Source: Dietzia timorensis (GTDB lineage Bacteria > Actinomycetota > Actinomycetes > Mycobacteriales > Mycobacteriaceae). Taken from it: a stretch of 6,153 bases of DNA. Under the pieces are notes generated by a model. The model had not been told where the DNA came from, did not search any database, and saw nothing but the letters and a program-made list of their open reading frames with translations. Where the stretch lies: assembly GCF_020742175.1 (NCBI RefSeq), contig NZ_DYXM01000071.1, positions 1-6,153 of the forward strand, given 5' to 3'. Both the position numbers and the translations under genes were made by a program. This document shows positions 1-6,153 of this stretch, in pieces (position 1 is the first letter of the stretch; every line of letters begins with the position of its first letter).

Positions 1-698
1 ACGCGACCGCCGTCCATGAAGGCGACCTTGTCGGCGACTTCCCGCGCGAAGCCCATCTCGTGGGTCACCACGCACATGGTCATGCCGTCGTTCGCGAGGT
101 CGCGCATCACCTGCAGCACCTCACCGACGAGCTCGGGGTCGAGCGCGGACGTGGGCTCGTCGAACAGCATGAGCTTCGGGTCCATCGCGAGCGCACGGGC
201 GATGGCGACGCGCTGCTGCTGCCCGCCGGACAGCTGCGCGGGGTACGCCTCGGCCTTCGCAGAAAGCCCGACGGTCTCGAGTAACTCGGCGGCGCGGGCG
301 CGCGCGGCGCCGGCCGGTTGCTTCTTCACTTGCACGGGCGCCTCGAAGATGTTTTCGATCGCCGTGCGGTGCGGGAACAGATTGAAGTGCTGGAACACCA
401 TTCCCACGTCAGCGCGCTGGCGGGCGGCCTCCTTGGGGCTGAGCTCGTAGAGCCGCTCGCCCTTCTGCCGGTAGCCGATCAGGTCTCCGTCGACGTACAA
501 ACGCCCGGCGTTGACCTTTTCCAGGTGGTTGATGCAGCGCAGGAATGTGGACTTACCGGAACCTGACGGACCGATCAGGCACAGCACCTCCCCCTTCTCC
601 ACCTCCAACGAGATTCCCTTGAGCACGCGAAGGGAGCCGAAGTTCTTGTGGATTTCCTCGGCGCGGATCATCGGCTCGGTTCTTGCGGTGTCGCTCAT
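1..698 (-). CDS. Polar amino acid ABC transporter ATP-binding protein (3' end cut off by window)
   Basis: This is the cytoplasmic ATPase that powers the amino acid importer encoded just upstream. It belongs to the GlnQ/HisP/ArtP (HAAT) family. The first 232 residues are visible; family members run about 240-260, so only a short C-terminal tail is missing beyond base 1. Motifs are complete and in order: Walker A GPSGSGKST (residues 43-51, K49), Q-loop Q103 in VFQHFNLFPH, ABC signature LSGGQQQR (156-163), Walker B with D180 and catalytic E181 in LFDEPTSALD, and the switch histidine H213 in VVTHEMGFARE. A stretch with GYRQKGERLYEL before the Q-loop resembles an actinobacterial subset of these ATPases. 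The ATG start at 698 overlaps the permease stop as ATGA and has a good ribosome site, so the two genes are probably translationally coupled. Family assignment is secure; which amino acid is carried cannot be told from the ATPase. Confidence 0.95.
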   Translation of the reverse strand, partial: MSDTARTEPMIRAEEIHKNFGSLRVLKGISLEVEKGEVLCLIGPSGSGKSTFLRCINHLEKVNAGRLYVDGDLIGYRQKGERLYELSPKEAARQRADVGMVFQHFNLFPHRTAIENIFEAPVQVKKQPAGAARARAAELLETVGLSAKAEAYPAQLSGGQQQRVAIARALAMDPKLMLFDEPTSALDPELVGEVLQVMRDLANDGMTMCVVTHEMGFAREVADKVAFMDGGR

Positions 699-1684
699 CG
701 CGCGCCTCCCTGCGGCTCGTCGGTGATCTCGATGTTTCGCGGGGGCACGCCTTCGGCGTCGGCCAGCGCGCGCAGCTGCTTCGCCGTCAGCTTTCGCGTT
801 GCTCCCCTGGAGTAGTAGCGCTCGAGGTAATACTGGCCGACCATGAGGATCGACGTGACCGCCAGATACCAGGTTGCGGCGACGATGAGCAGCGGGATCG
901 GCTGGTAGTTCGCAGCGGAGATGTCGCGGGCGCGACCGGTGAGCTCGAGAGTGAACGGGATCGCGGTGACCAGCGAGGTGGTCTTGAGCATCGAGATCAC
1001 CTCGTTTCCGGTCGGCGGGATGATCACGCGCATCGCCTGCGGAAGCACGGTGCGGATCGTGGTCTGGCGCCACGACATGCCTAGCGCCGTGGACGCCTCG
1101 CGCTGCCCCTCCGGAACCGAATCGATGCCTGCGCGGACGATCTCTGCCATGTACGCCGATTCGTTGAGCGCGAGACCGATGATCGCGAGGACCAGCGCGT
1201 TCGTCCAGTTCTGCGTGACGAACTCGAAGAACGTCGGCCCCCACGGGATCCCCAGGTGGATGACGGGATAGATCGAGCCGACCATGCCCCACAGGAACAG
1301 CTGGAGGTAGACCGGCGTGCCGCGGAAGATCCACAGGTAGACCCAGGCGACGTACCGCATCACCGGGTTATCGGACATCCGCATCACCGCGAACGTCACG
1401 CCGAGGACGATCGCGATCGCCATGGACGTGACCGTCAGAAGGAGCGTGTAGCCCGCAGCGAGCACAATGCGCTTGTCGAACAGGTACCGGGCGTAGGTGT
1501 CCCAGCGGTACGCGTCGTTCGTCACCGCGCCCCAGACGAAGAGCCCGGCGAGCACGAGAATCACCATCGCTGCGGTCCAGCGCCAGGGGTGGCGTAGCGG
1601 CACGGCGCGGATCAGCTCCGGCTCCGAGCGCGCCTCGCTCGGCGCGGCGGGCGGTGTGGTCTGTTCGCCCCGGTTGTCAGTCAC
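695..1684 (-). CDS. Polar amino acid ABC transporter permease
   Basis: This is an inner-membrane permease of the HisM/GlnP/ArtQ type (329 residues). A hydrophilic N-terminal tail of about 34 residues precedes a first hydrophobic segment (about 37-54). The transport domain follows, with hydrophobic segments near 74-100, 110-135, 163-175 and 263-285. The family's cytoplasmic EAA loop is clear: EGQREASTALG (192-202) followed by the conserved VLPQA (213-217). This loop docks on the ATPase. The RGTPVYLQLF stretch (121-130) is also typical of the family. The start is GTG at 1684. An in-frame TAA at 1709-1711 lies just upstream with no ATG between, so no longer ATG form exists. The C-terminal tail after residue 293 is hydrophilic, longer than the minimal family core, and probably cytoplasmic. 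Only one permease is seen, so the channel is probably a homodimer unless a second permease lies beyond base 1. The gene lies 58 bp after the binding protein and overlaps the ATPase by 4 bp. Confidence 0.95.
   Translation of the reverse strand: MTDNRGEQTTPPAAPSEARSEPELIRAVPLRHPWRWTAAMVILVLAGLFVWGAVTNDAYRWDTYARYLFDKRIVLAAGYTLLLTVTSMAIAIVLGVTFAVMRMSDNPVMRYVAWVYLWIFRGTPVYLQLFLWGMVGSIYPVIHLGIPWGPTFFEFVTQNWTNALVLAIIGLALNESAYMAEIVRAGIDSVPEGQREASTALGMSWRQTTIRTVLPQAMRVIIPPTGNEVISMLKTTSLVTAIPFTLELTGRARDISAANYQPIPLLIVAATWYLAVTSILMVGQYYLERYYSRGATRKLTAKQLRALADAEGVPPRNIEITDEPQGGAR
705..710 (-). promoter_or_regulatory. Ribosome binding site of the ATPase gene
   Basis: GGGAGG lies 6 nt before the ATG at 698, inside the last codons of the permease gene. 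It supports this start and allows re-initiation or coupling at the ATGA overlap. Confidence 0.7.
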
Positions 1685-1694
1685 TGCCTTGGGA

Positions 1695-1701
1695 CCCTTT
1701 C
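1695..1701 (-). promoter_or_regulatory. Probable ribosome binding site of the permease gene
   Basis: GAAAGGG lies 10 nt before the GTG at 1684, within an A-rich stretch of the 58-bp spacer after the binding-protein gene. A second AAGG (1687-1690) is only 2 nt from the start and too close to act. The site supports the GTG start. I see no hairpin terminator in this spacer, which fits read-through from the binding-protein gene. Confidence 0.5.
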
Positions 1702-1742
1702 GTTTTATTTATGACGGCGGACGTGCTGTGCTCGCTCGGGCG

Positions 1743-2651
1743 CTACCCCAGCGACGGTTCTTCGGTGAGCAGGCCTTCCTGCACGCCCCAACGTTCCGCT
1801 ATCTTGTCGAGCACTCCGGAGTCGGCCAGGTGTCGCAGCGCGGCTACGACGGCCTCGCCGAGCGGGCTGTCCTTGGCCATCGCAATGCCGTATGGCTCGG
1901 CGTCGACGAGTTCCCCGACGAGCTCTACCTGCCCCTCGGCCTTTTCCACGACGAACGCGGAAACAGGCGAATCTGCGCTCATGGCGTCCACCTGGCCCAG
2001 TGCGACCGCGCTGCCGACCTGGTCCTGTTCGTCGTACTGGACCTTCTCGATCGCGGGCTTGCCCTCGGCTTCGCACTTCTTACTTCGCGCGGGGATGTCG
2101 TCGGTGTCCTGCACGGTTGTGCGCTGCACGGCGACCCGCAGCCCGCAGGCATTATCGGGATCGACGTCGCGATCGACGCGCGCCGCCCACTGCGTACCGC
2201 CCATGAAATAGCGGGCCATGTCGACGACCTCTTCGCGCTCGGCGGTCACTGTCATCGAGGAGATGCCCGCGTCGAACGTCCCGGTTTCAATAGAGGGAAT
2301 GATCTTCTCGAAGTCGGCCTCGCGGATATCGGCGCGTAGACCCATCGTCTCGGCGACGACTTCGATGATCTCGATGTCAAAGCCGATGATCTCGCCGGCA
2401 TCGTTCTTGAATTCGTTCGGCGCATACGGAGTGTTGGTACCGACGACGAGCGCACCGGTGTTCGCGATCTCTGCCGGGACCATCGCGGCGATCTCCGGCA
2501 CCGCTTCCACGCTCAGCGGCGGTTGCTCCGGGATCCCGACCTCCTCGGAGTTGGTACACCCTGCCGCTCCCAGCGCGACCGCCGTCAGCGCGGCGATTCC
2601 CGCGCGCAGTGTGCGCCGCCGCCTTCGCGGGCAGGAGGGGGATGTGCTCAT
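1743..2651 (-). CDS. Amino acid ABC transporter substrate-binding lipoprotein
   Basis: This is the extracellular, lipid-anchored receptor of the importer (302 residues, family 3 solute-binding proteins, SBP_bac_3 fold). The N-terminus is a lipoprotein signal: an arginine run (9-13), a hydrophobic stretch (about 17-30) and a lipobox ending AAGC with the lipidated cysteine at 32. The mature part has the family signature GFDIE (90-94), the SSMTVTAER segment whose R139 aligns with the ligand-carboxylate-binding arginine of HisJ-type proteins, and a SADSP segment whose D227 is placed to bind the amino group. These point to an amino acid ligand, but its identity is open. Two further cysteines (169 and 193) could form a disulfide. 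I chose the ATG at 2651 over an in-frame GTG at 2702 because it puts the arginine run close to the N-terminus as in a normal signal peptide. The GTG would add 17 residues and has a poor ribosome site. The gene comes first in the importer operon. Confidence 0.94.
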   Translation of the reverse strand: MSTSPSCPRRRRRTLRAGIAALTAVALGAAGCTNSEEVGIPEQPPLSVEAVPEIAAMVPAEIANTGALVVGTNTPYAPNEFKNDAGEIIGFDIEIIEVVAETMGLRADIREADFEKIIPSIETGTFDAGISSMTVTAEREEVVDMARYFMGGTQWAARVDRDVDPDNACGLRVAVQRTTVQDTDDIPARSKKCEAEGKPAIEKVQYDEQDQVGSAVALGQVDAMSADSPVSAFVVEKAEGQVELVGELVDAEPYGIAMAKDSPLGEAVVAALRHLADSGVLDKIAERWGVQEGLLTEEPSLG

Positions 2652-2664
2652 GGGGTTCGGGCAA

Positions 2665-2670
2665 CCTTTC
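2665..2670 (-). promoter_or_regulatory. Possible ribosome binding site of the binding-protein gene
   Basis: GAAAGG lies 13 nt before the ATG at 2651, longer than the usual 5-10 nt. It is the only purine-rich match nearby, so it is a weak support for the start and leaves some doubt about the exact N-terminus. Confidence 0.35.
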
Positions 2671-2752
2671 GCCGGGCGTACGCGAAGCGCGCGATGAACC
2701 ACTTGCCACTTTCGGGCACGGCGGTTCCCGCGCGCTCTATTCGATGTCTGGA

Positions 2753-2781
2753 AGATTAAGTCAAACTAAACCCGGTTTCAA
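2753..2781 (-). promoter_or_regulatory. Candidate sigma-70 type promoter of the amino acid importer operon
   Basis: Within the locally A+T-rich intergenic region, the minus strand reads TTGAAA (2781-2776), a 17-nt spacer, then TAATCT (2758-2753). The first hexamer matches the -35 consensus at five of six positions. The second fits the relaxed actinobacterial -10 pattern TANNNT. Transcription would begin near 2746, giving a leader of roughly 95 nt before the ATG at 2651. A second, overlapping choice is TTGACT (2764-2759), 17 nt, AATAGA (2741-2736), whose -10 is poorer. The location is logical: no terminator or gene separates it from the binding protein. The exact hexamers are inference. Confidence 0.4.
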
Positions 2782-2790
2782 AGTGGTAAT
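2775..2790 (-). promoter_or_regulatory. GlnR-box-like site upstream of the importer operon
   Basis: On the minus strand the site reads ATTAC, six bases (CACTTT), then GAAAC. The published actinobacterial GlnR operator is approximately GTNAC-N6-GAAAC, also described as AC-N9-AC. The site differs only in the first base and keeps the spacing exactly. It overlaps the candidate -35 element and would be centred about 37 bp before the inferred transcription start, a position where activators often act. GlnR is the global nitrogen regulator in Mycobacteriales outside Corynebacterium, and amino acid or ammonium uptake genes are common targets. Binding has not been shown; a motif this short can arise by chance. 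Confidence 0.4.
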
Positions 2791-2820
2791 CGTCGGTTTT
2801 CGCGAGAATCGCACCCGGCG

Positions 2821-3693
2821 CTACTCGCCGTCTCCGCGAATGCCCTGTGCAGCGAGCCGCAGCGCCGCGCGCGCCTCGGGGGTCCACCACCCGGCTACGT
2901 AGACGTGAAACCCCTCGGCCGCCTCGGCAAGGTGCACGCGGCCTCCGGCGTCACGCACCTTTCCCACCAGCCATATGACGTCGGGCGCAAGCACATCCCT
3001 GCCGCCCTGCACCACGGTCATCGGGGGAAGATCGACGAGGTCCCCATTGCTCGGACTGATGAGCGGATCCGCAGGGTCCCGGTCCCCCGCCCACCAACGG
3101 CCGGCGGCGGCGAGAAGGTCGCAGTTGAGCGAGACGTCCCGTTCTTCCACGTCGCGAGCCGCGGGGTTGGTCATCGTCACGTCGACCCACGGGGAAAACA
3201 ATACGAGGTGGTCGGCGTTCTTACCCGCCTTGTCGCGACAGCGCTGCGCCTCGGCCAGCGCGATGCCGCCGCCCGCCGAATCCCCGGCGAAGACCACGCG
3301 GCGCGTGCCGGCCGCGAGGAGCACATCGTCGGTAACGGCGTCGAGGGACGGGTACGCCGCGTCGGCGGTGTGCTCGGGAGCGAGTAGGTAGCTGGGCACG
3401 TGGACGGTCGCGCCCGTCGCGGCGACGAGGGACCTGACGACCCACCAGTGCGGGGCGATCATCCCCGCGTTGTACGCGCCTCCATGGAAGTAGAGGATGT
3501 CGATGTCGGCAGCGCCGCGCTTCGGGGTGAGCGTGTACACGTCGATCCCCGCCACCGAGTAGGTATCCACCGTGCACCGGCGGCGCAGAGACCACGGTAC
3601 GGGCGCATCGTCTTTGACATGCGAGTTATCGGCGGGGCCGTACTTGTTCGAGTGGGACAGGAGGGTGTTGGTCAGCGCCATCGCCACGGACAT
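2821..3693 (-). CDS. Alpha/beta hydrolase, hormone-sensitive lipase (type IV) family esterase
   Basis: This is a 290-residue serine hydrolase predicted to cleave carboxylic esters, probably of short or medium chain; its natural substrate is unknown. The alpha/beta hydrolase-3 fold is shown by the oxyanion-hole motif HGG (residues 70-72, in ILYFHGGAYNAG), the YLLAPEH segment (102-108), and the nucleophile elbow GDSAGG with catalytic S139. The triad is completed by D233 (in GGRDVLAPD) and H263 (in EGFHVY). All three triad residues are present, so it should be active. No signal peptide or membrane segment is seen, so it is probably cytoplasmic. The ATG at 3693 is the earliest possible start because an in-frame TAG lies four codons upstream. 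A second ATG at 3681 is an alternative, and neither has a strong ribosome site. The gene follows polA by 26 bp on the same strand and is probably co-transcribed. Mycobacterial Lip-type enzymes are the closest general comparison, but I cannot assign a specific one. Confidence 0.92.
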   Translation of the reverse strand: MSVAMALTNTLLSHSNKYGPADNSHVKDDAPVPWSLRRRCTVDTYSVAGIDVYTLTPKRGAADIDILYFHGGAYNAGMIAPHWWVVRSLVAATGATVHVPSYLLAPEHTADAAYPSLDAVTDDVLLAAGTRRVVFAGDSAGGGIALAEAQRCRDKAGKNADHLVLFSPWVDVTMTNPAARDVEERDVSLNCDLLAAAGRWWAGDRDPADPLISPSNGDLVDLPPMTVVQGGRDVLAPDVIWLVGKVRDAGGRVHLAEAAEGFHVYVAGWWTPEARAALRLAAQGIRGDGE

Positions 3694-3719
3694 GGGCCCA
3701 GCCTAGGCGCGTACGGCCG

Positions 3720-6153
3720 CTAGTGCGCTGCAGCGTCCCAGTTGTCCCCGACTCCCACGGAGACCTCGAGCGGCACCGAGAGATCGATGGCCTCGTCCAT
3801 CTCTGTGACAACGATGTCGCGGACCGTGTCGAGCTCGCCTGCGACAACCTCGACCACAAGCTCGTCGTGCACCTGTAGCAGCATGCGGCTTTCCAGCCTG
3901 TCCTCGTGCAGGCGCCGGTCAACGCGGAGCATCGCTTCCTTGATGATGTCGGCGGCGGTGCCCTGGATCGGCGCGTTGAGGGCGGCCCGCTCGGCGTTCT
4001 CGCGCTGCATCCGGTTGTTGGCGTTGAGTTCGGGCAGATAGCGGCGGCGACCGAACATCGTCTCCGTGTAGCCGACCTTGCGGGCCTCCTCGACAATCTC
4101 CCCGAGGAAATCGCGAACCCCGCCGAAGCGGGCGAAATACGCCTCCATCTGCTCCTTGGCCTCGCCCTGCGAGATGCCCAGCTGCGCGGCGAGCCCGTAG
4201 GCCGACAGACCATAGGCGAGGCCGTAGGACATCGCCTTCGTGCGGCGGCGCAGCTCGGGAGTGACTTCGTCGAGCTCGACCCCGAAGGCGCGCGAGCCGA
4301 CGAACGAGTGCAGATCTTCGCCGGAACGGAACGCCTCGATGAGCCCGTCGTCCCCCGACAGGTGCGCCATCACGCGCATTTCGATCTGGCTGTAGTCCGC
4401 CGTCAACAGGCATTCGTATCCAGAGCCCACGCGGAAGGCAGACCGGATCTTCCGGCCGGTCTCGTTGCGTACGGGGATGTTCTGCAGGTTCGGCTCGATG
4501 GACGACAGGCGTCCGGTCGCGGCGATCGTCTGGCGAAATGTGGTGTGGATGCGCCCGTCGTCGGCGATCGACTTGATGAGGCCCTCGACGGTCTGCTTCA
4601 TCTTCGTCGCATCGCGGTATTCGAGCAGCGAACCGAGGAACGGGTGCGGCGTGGTCGCCTGGAGCTCTTCTAGCGCCTTGGCGTCGGTGGTGTACCCGGT
4701 TTTCGTGCGCTTGGTTTTGGGCAGGCCGAGGTCTTCGAACAAGACCTTTTGCAGCTGCTTCGGCGAGCCGAGGTTCACCGAGGAATCGCCGATCGATTCC
4801 CACGCCATGTTCTGCGCGGCGCTCGCGCGATCTACGAACTCGTCCTGCAGCGTCTCGAGCGCCTTGCGGTCGACGTCGATGCCCGCGCGCTCGGAATCGA
4901 ACAGGACCCGGGCGAGAGGCAGCTCCATGTCGTTGAACAGCTTCGCGCCGTGCACGGTCTCCAATTCGACCTCGAGACGCTCCGCGAGTTCGAGCAGGGC
5001 GAACGCGCTCTCGGCGTTGTACTGGCCCATCTCTCGATCGGAATCGGAGTCGTCCAATAGGGACAGCTGCGATTCGGGCTCACCGCCCGGATGTAGCTCG
5101 CGCTGGAGATGGCGCAGCATCAGGTCGGCCAGCGCGTAGGTGCGCTGGCCCGGACGGACGAGATACGCCGCCAACGAGGCGTCGAACGCGACGCCTTCGA
5201 TGTCCCAGTCCCGGGAGGCGGCCTGATGCCGCGCAGCCTTCGAATCGTGGAAGAGCTTGACGATGCTGGTGTCGGCGAGCCACGCGCCGATCGCATCCTC
5301 GTCCTCGGGCGCGGCGGAGGCGAGATCGAGGTACCCGGCGGTGCCGTCCGGCGCAGCAAGCGCAATGGAGGTCAGGTCCGGCTCGGCGGGCGAGGAATTG
5401 CCGACAAAATGCACGCCGATCCGCTCGGCGCCGGCAATCGACGTCAACCATTCGGACATCCCGCCCGTGGAAATCATCGTCAGGTCCAGTTCGACCTGAC
5501 CGGCCTCGTCGAGCTGTTCGGCCGTGTCGCCGATGGTGCCGAAGGCTGCGAAGATGCGGTCGCGGAAGTCCTTGCCGAACTGCAGGGCGTCGAGCTCCTT
5601 GGTCACAGCCACGGCGTCGACTTCGTGCCTACGGAGATCGTCGACGCCCACGTCGATCTCGACGTCGCGTTCGAGTTCGGTGAGTTTGCGGTTCATCTGT
5701 ACCTGCGGGATCGCCTCACGCAGGTATTCACCTCGCTTGCCCCCGAAATCGTCGGCGTGGGCGATGATCTCGTCGAGGCTGCCGTACTTCTGCAGCCAGT
5801 CCGCCGCGGTCTTCTCTCCGACCTTGTGGACGCCGGGAAGGTTGTCGGAATTATCGCCTCGGATCGCGGCGAGATCCGGGTAGGTCTCCGGGCGGACGCC
5901 GTACTTCGCCTCGACCTCGTCCGGGGTATACCGGATAGGCGTTCCGGTGCCCTGCTTCGGGTAGAGCACCGTCACCTCATCGGTGACGAGCTGGAGCGCG
6001 TCGCGGTCGCCGGTGCAGATGTAGGTGTGGAAACCTTTGCCCTTGGCCTCCTCGGACAGCGTGGCGATGATGTCGTCGGCCTCGTAGCCCTCACGGCTCG
6101 CCATGACAATCCCGCATGCGGAAAGCACCTGCTGGATGAGCTCCACCTGCCCA
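3720..6153 (-). CDS. polA: DNA polymerase I (5' end of gene cut off by window)
   Basis: This repair and Okazaki-fragment-processing polymerase fills gaps and removes RNA primers. About 810 residues are visible; actinobacterial enzymes are about 900, so roughly the first 90-100 are missing. Numbering here takes the codon at 6146-6144 as residue 1. The 5' nuclease domain comes first, with metal ligands in YEADD (21-25), TGDRD (45-49) and GDNSDN (97-102), then a helix-hairpin-helix at PGVHKVGEKTA (104-114). The middle domain (about 215-345) resembles the 3'-5' exonuclease fold but lacks the DXE metal motif (it reads RIGVHFVG), so proofreading is probably absent. An acidic linker (about 364-371) precedes the polymerase domain: TGRLSS and LQNIP (544-558), motif A with D584 in TADYSQIE, motif B R633-K637-Y641-Y645, and motif C VHDE (759-762, D761). 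Y641 replaces the phenylalanine of E. coli F762, as in mycobacterial PolA. The protein ends NWDAAAH, similar to the mycobacterial C-terminus as I recall it. The promoter lies outside the window. Confidence 0.98.
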   Translation of the reverse strand, partial: GQVELIQQVLSACGIVMASREGYEADDIIATLSEEAKGKGFHTYICTGDRDALQLVTDEVTVLYPKQGTGTPIRYTPDEVEAKYGVRPETYPDLAAIRGDNSDNLPGVHKVGEKTAADWLQKYGSLDEIIAHADDFGGKRGEYLREAIPQVQMNRKLTELERDVEIDVGVDDLRRHEVDAVAVTKELDALQFGKDFRDRIFAAFGTIGDTAEQLDEAGQVELDLTMISTGGMSEWLTSIAGAERIGVHFVGNSSPAEPDLTSIALAAPDGTAGYLDLASAAPEDEDAIGAWLADTSIVKLFHDSKAARHQAASRDWDIEGVAFDASLAAYLVRPGQRTYALADLMLRHLQRELHPGGEPESQLSLLDDSDSDREMGQYNAESAFALLELAERLEVELETVHGAKLFNDMELPLARVLFDSERAGIDVDRKALETLQDEFVDRASAAQNMAWESIGDSSVNLGSPKQLQKVLFEDLGLPKTKRTKTGYTTDAKALEELQATTPHPFLGSLLEYRDATKMKQTVEGLIKSIADDGRIHTTFRQTIAATGRLSSIEPNLQNIPVRNETGRKIRSAFRVGSGYECLLTADYSQIEMRVMAHLSGDDGLIEAFRSGEDLHSFVGSRAFGVELDEVTPELRRRTKAMSYGLAYGLSAYGLAAQLGISQGEAKEQMEAYFARFGGVRDFLGEIVEEARKVGYTETMFGRRRYLPELNANNRMQRENAERAALNAPIQGTAADIIKEAMLRVDRRLHEDRLESRMLLQVHDELVVEVVAGELDTVRDIVVTEMDEAIDLSVPLEVSVGVGDNWDAAAH

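Larger units (their letters stand above)
2652..2820. other. Intergenic region between hydrolase and importer genes
   Basis: This 169-bp gap is the longest non-coding stretch in the window. The part next to the hydrolase (about 2750-2805) is visibly more A+T-rich than the rest and holds the candidate promoter and GlnR-like site, an imperfect palindrome AAACCCGGTTT (2768-2778), and CGGTTT repeated at 2773 and 2794, 21 bp apart. The part near the binding-protein start is very G+C-rich, with short self-complementary runs of CG. A small hairpin (GCGA-TTC-TCGC on the minus strand) follows the hydrolase stop but has no T-run, so I do not call a terminator. I see no small gene or RNA here. Confidence 0.6.

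Noticed and set aside
1685..1742. Separate promoter or terminator between binding protein and permease
   Set aside because: The spacer has an A-rich stretch but no paired -35/-10 elements and no convincing hairpin; it is best explained as the permease ribosome-binding region.
1497..2339. Plus-strand open frame of 280 codons antisense to the binding protein and permease genes
   Set aside because: It overlaps two well-supported genes, spans their junction, has no recognisable domain and no clear ribosome site, and its composition is typical of antisense frames in high-GC DNA.
2652..2702. Upstream GTG start for the binding protein, adding 17 residues
   Set aside because: The extension would place extra residues before the signal-peptide arginine run and has no good ribosome site; the ATG at 2651 gives a normal lipoprotein signal.
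2799..2812. Hairpin after the hydrolase stop as a transcription terminator
   Set aside because: The stem is only about four base pairs (GCGA/TCGC) and no run of T follows on the minus strand.
3906..4673. Plus-strand open frame of 255 codons antisense to polA
   Set aside because: It lies entirely opposite the polymerase domain, whose motifs prove the minus-strand frame is the coding one. It has no family motif.
3919..4803. Minus-strand open frame of 294 codons in a second frame of polA
   Set aside because: It is an arginine- and proline-rich alternate reading of polA, which is intact in its own frame with no frameshift.

Overview
The window is G+C-rich DNA from an actinomycete, most likely of the order Mycobacteriales (Corynebacteriales). 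The main evidence is the DNA polymerase I. From memory of the family, its sequence around the polymerase motifs closely resembles the mycobacterial enzyme, including a tyrosine in the O-helix and a 3'-5' exonuclease domain without its acidic motif. GTG start codons and the high-GC lipoprotein signal on the binding protein fit this. The genus cannot be fixed from the sequence alone.

All five genes lie on the minus strand, so transcription runs from high to low coordinates. In that order they are: polA (3720-6153, N-terminus cut off by the window edge); a hormone-sensitive-lipase type alpha/beta hydrolase (2821-3693), 26 bp after polA; an intergenic region of about 170 bp (2652-2820) that holds the best regulatory signals; and a three-gene polar amino acid ABC importer. 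The importer comprises a lipoprotein solute-binding protein (1743-2651), a membrane permease (695-1684) and an ATPase (1-698, C-terminus cut off by the window edge).

The importer genes form a clear operon. The binding protein would capture an amino acid outside the membrane, the permease (probably a homodimer, since no second permease is seen) would carry it across, and the ATPase would drive transport. The permease stop and ATPase start overlap as ATGA. Upstream of the binding protein is a sequence resembling a GlnR box (ATTAC-N6-GAAAC) next to a plausible sigma-70 type promoter. This suggests nitrogen-responsive control and is the most useful lead in the window. The polA-hydrolase pair looks co-transcribed, but no functional link between them is evident.

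I found no RNA genes, mobile elements, CRISPR arrays or convincing terminators. The many long plus-strand open frames are high-GC shadows of the minus-strand genes. Apart from the regulatory site, this is ordinary chromosomal sequence, and I see no evidence of an undescribed system.
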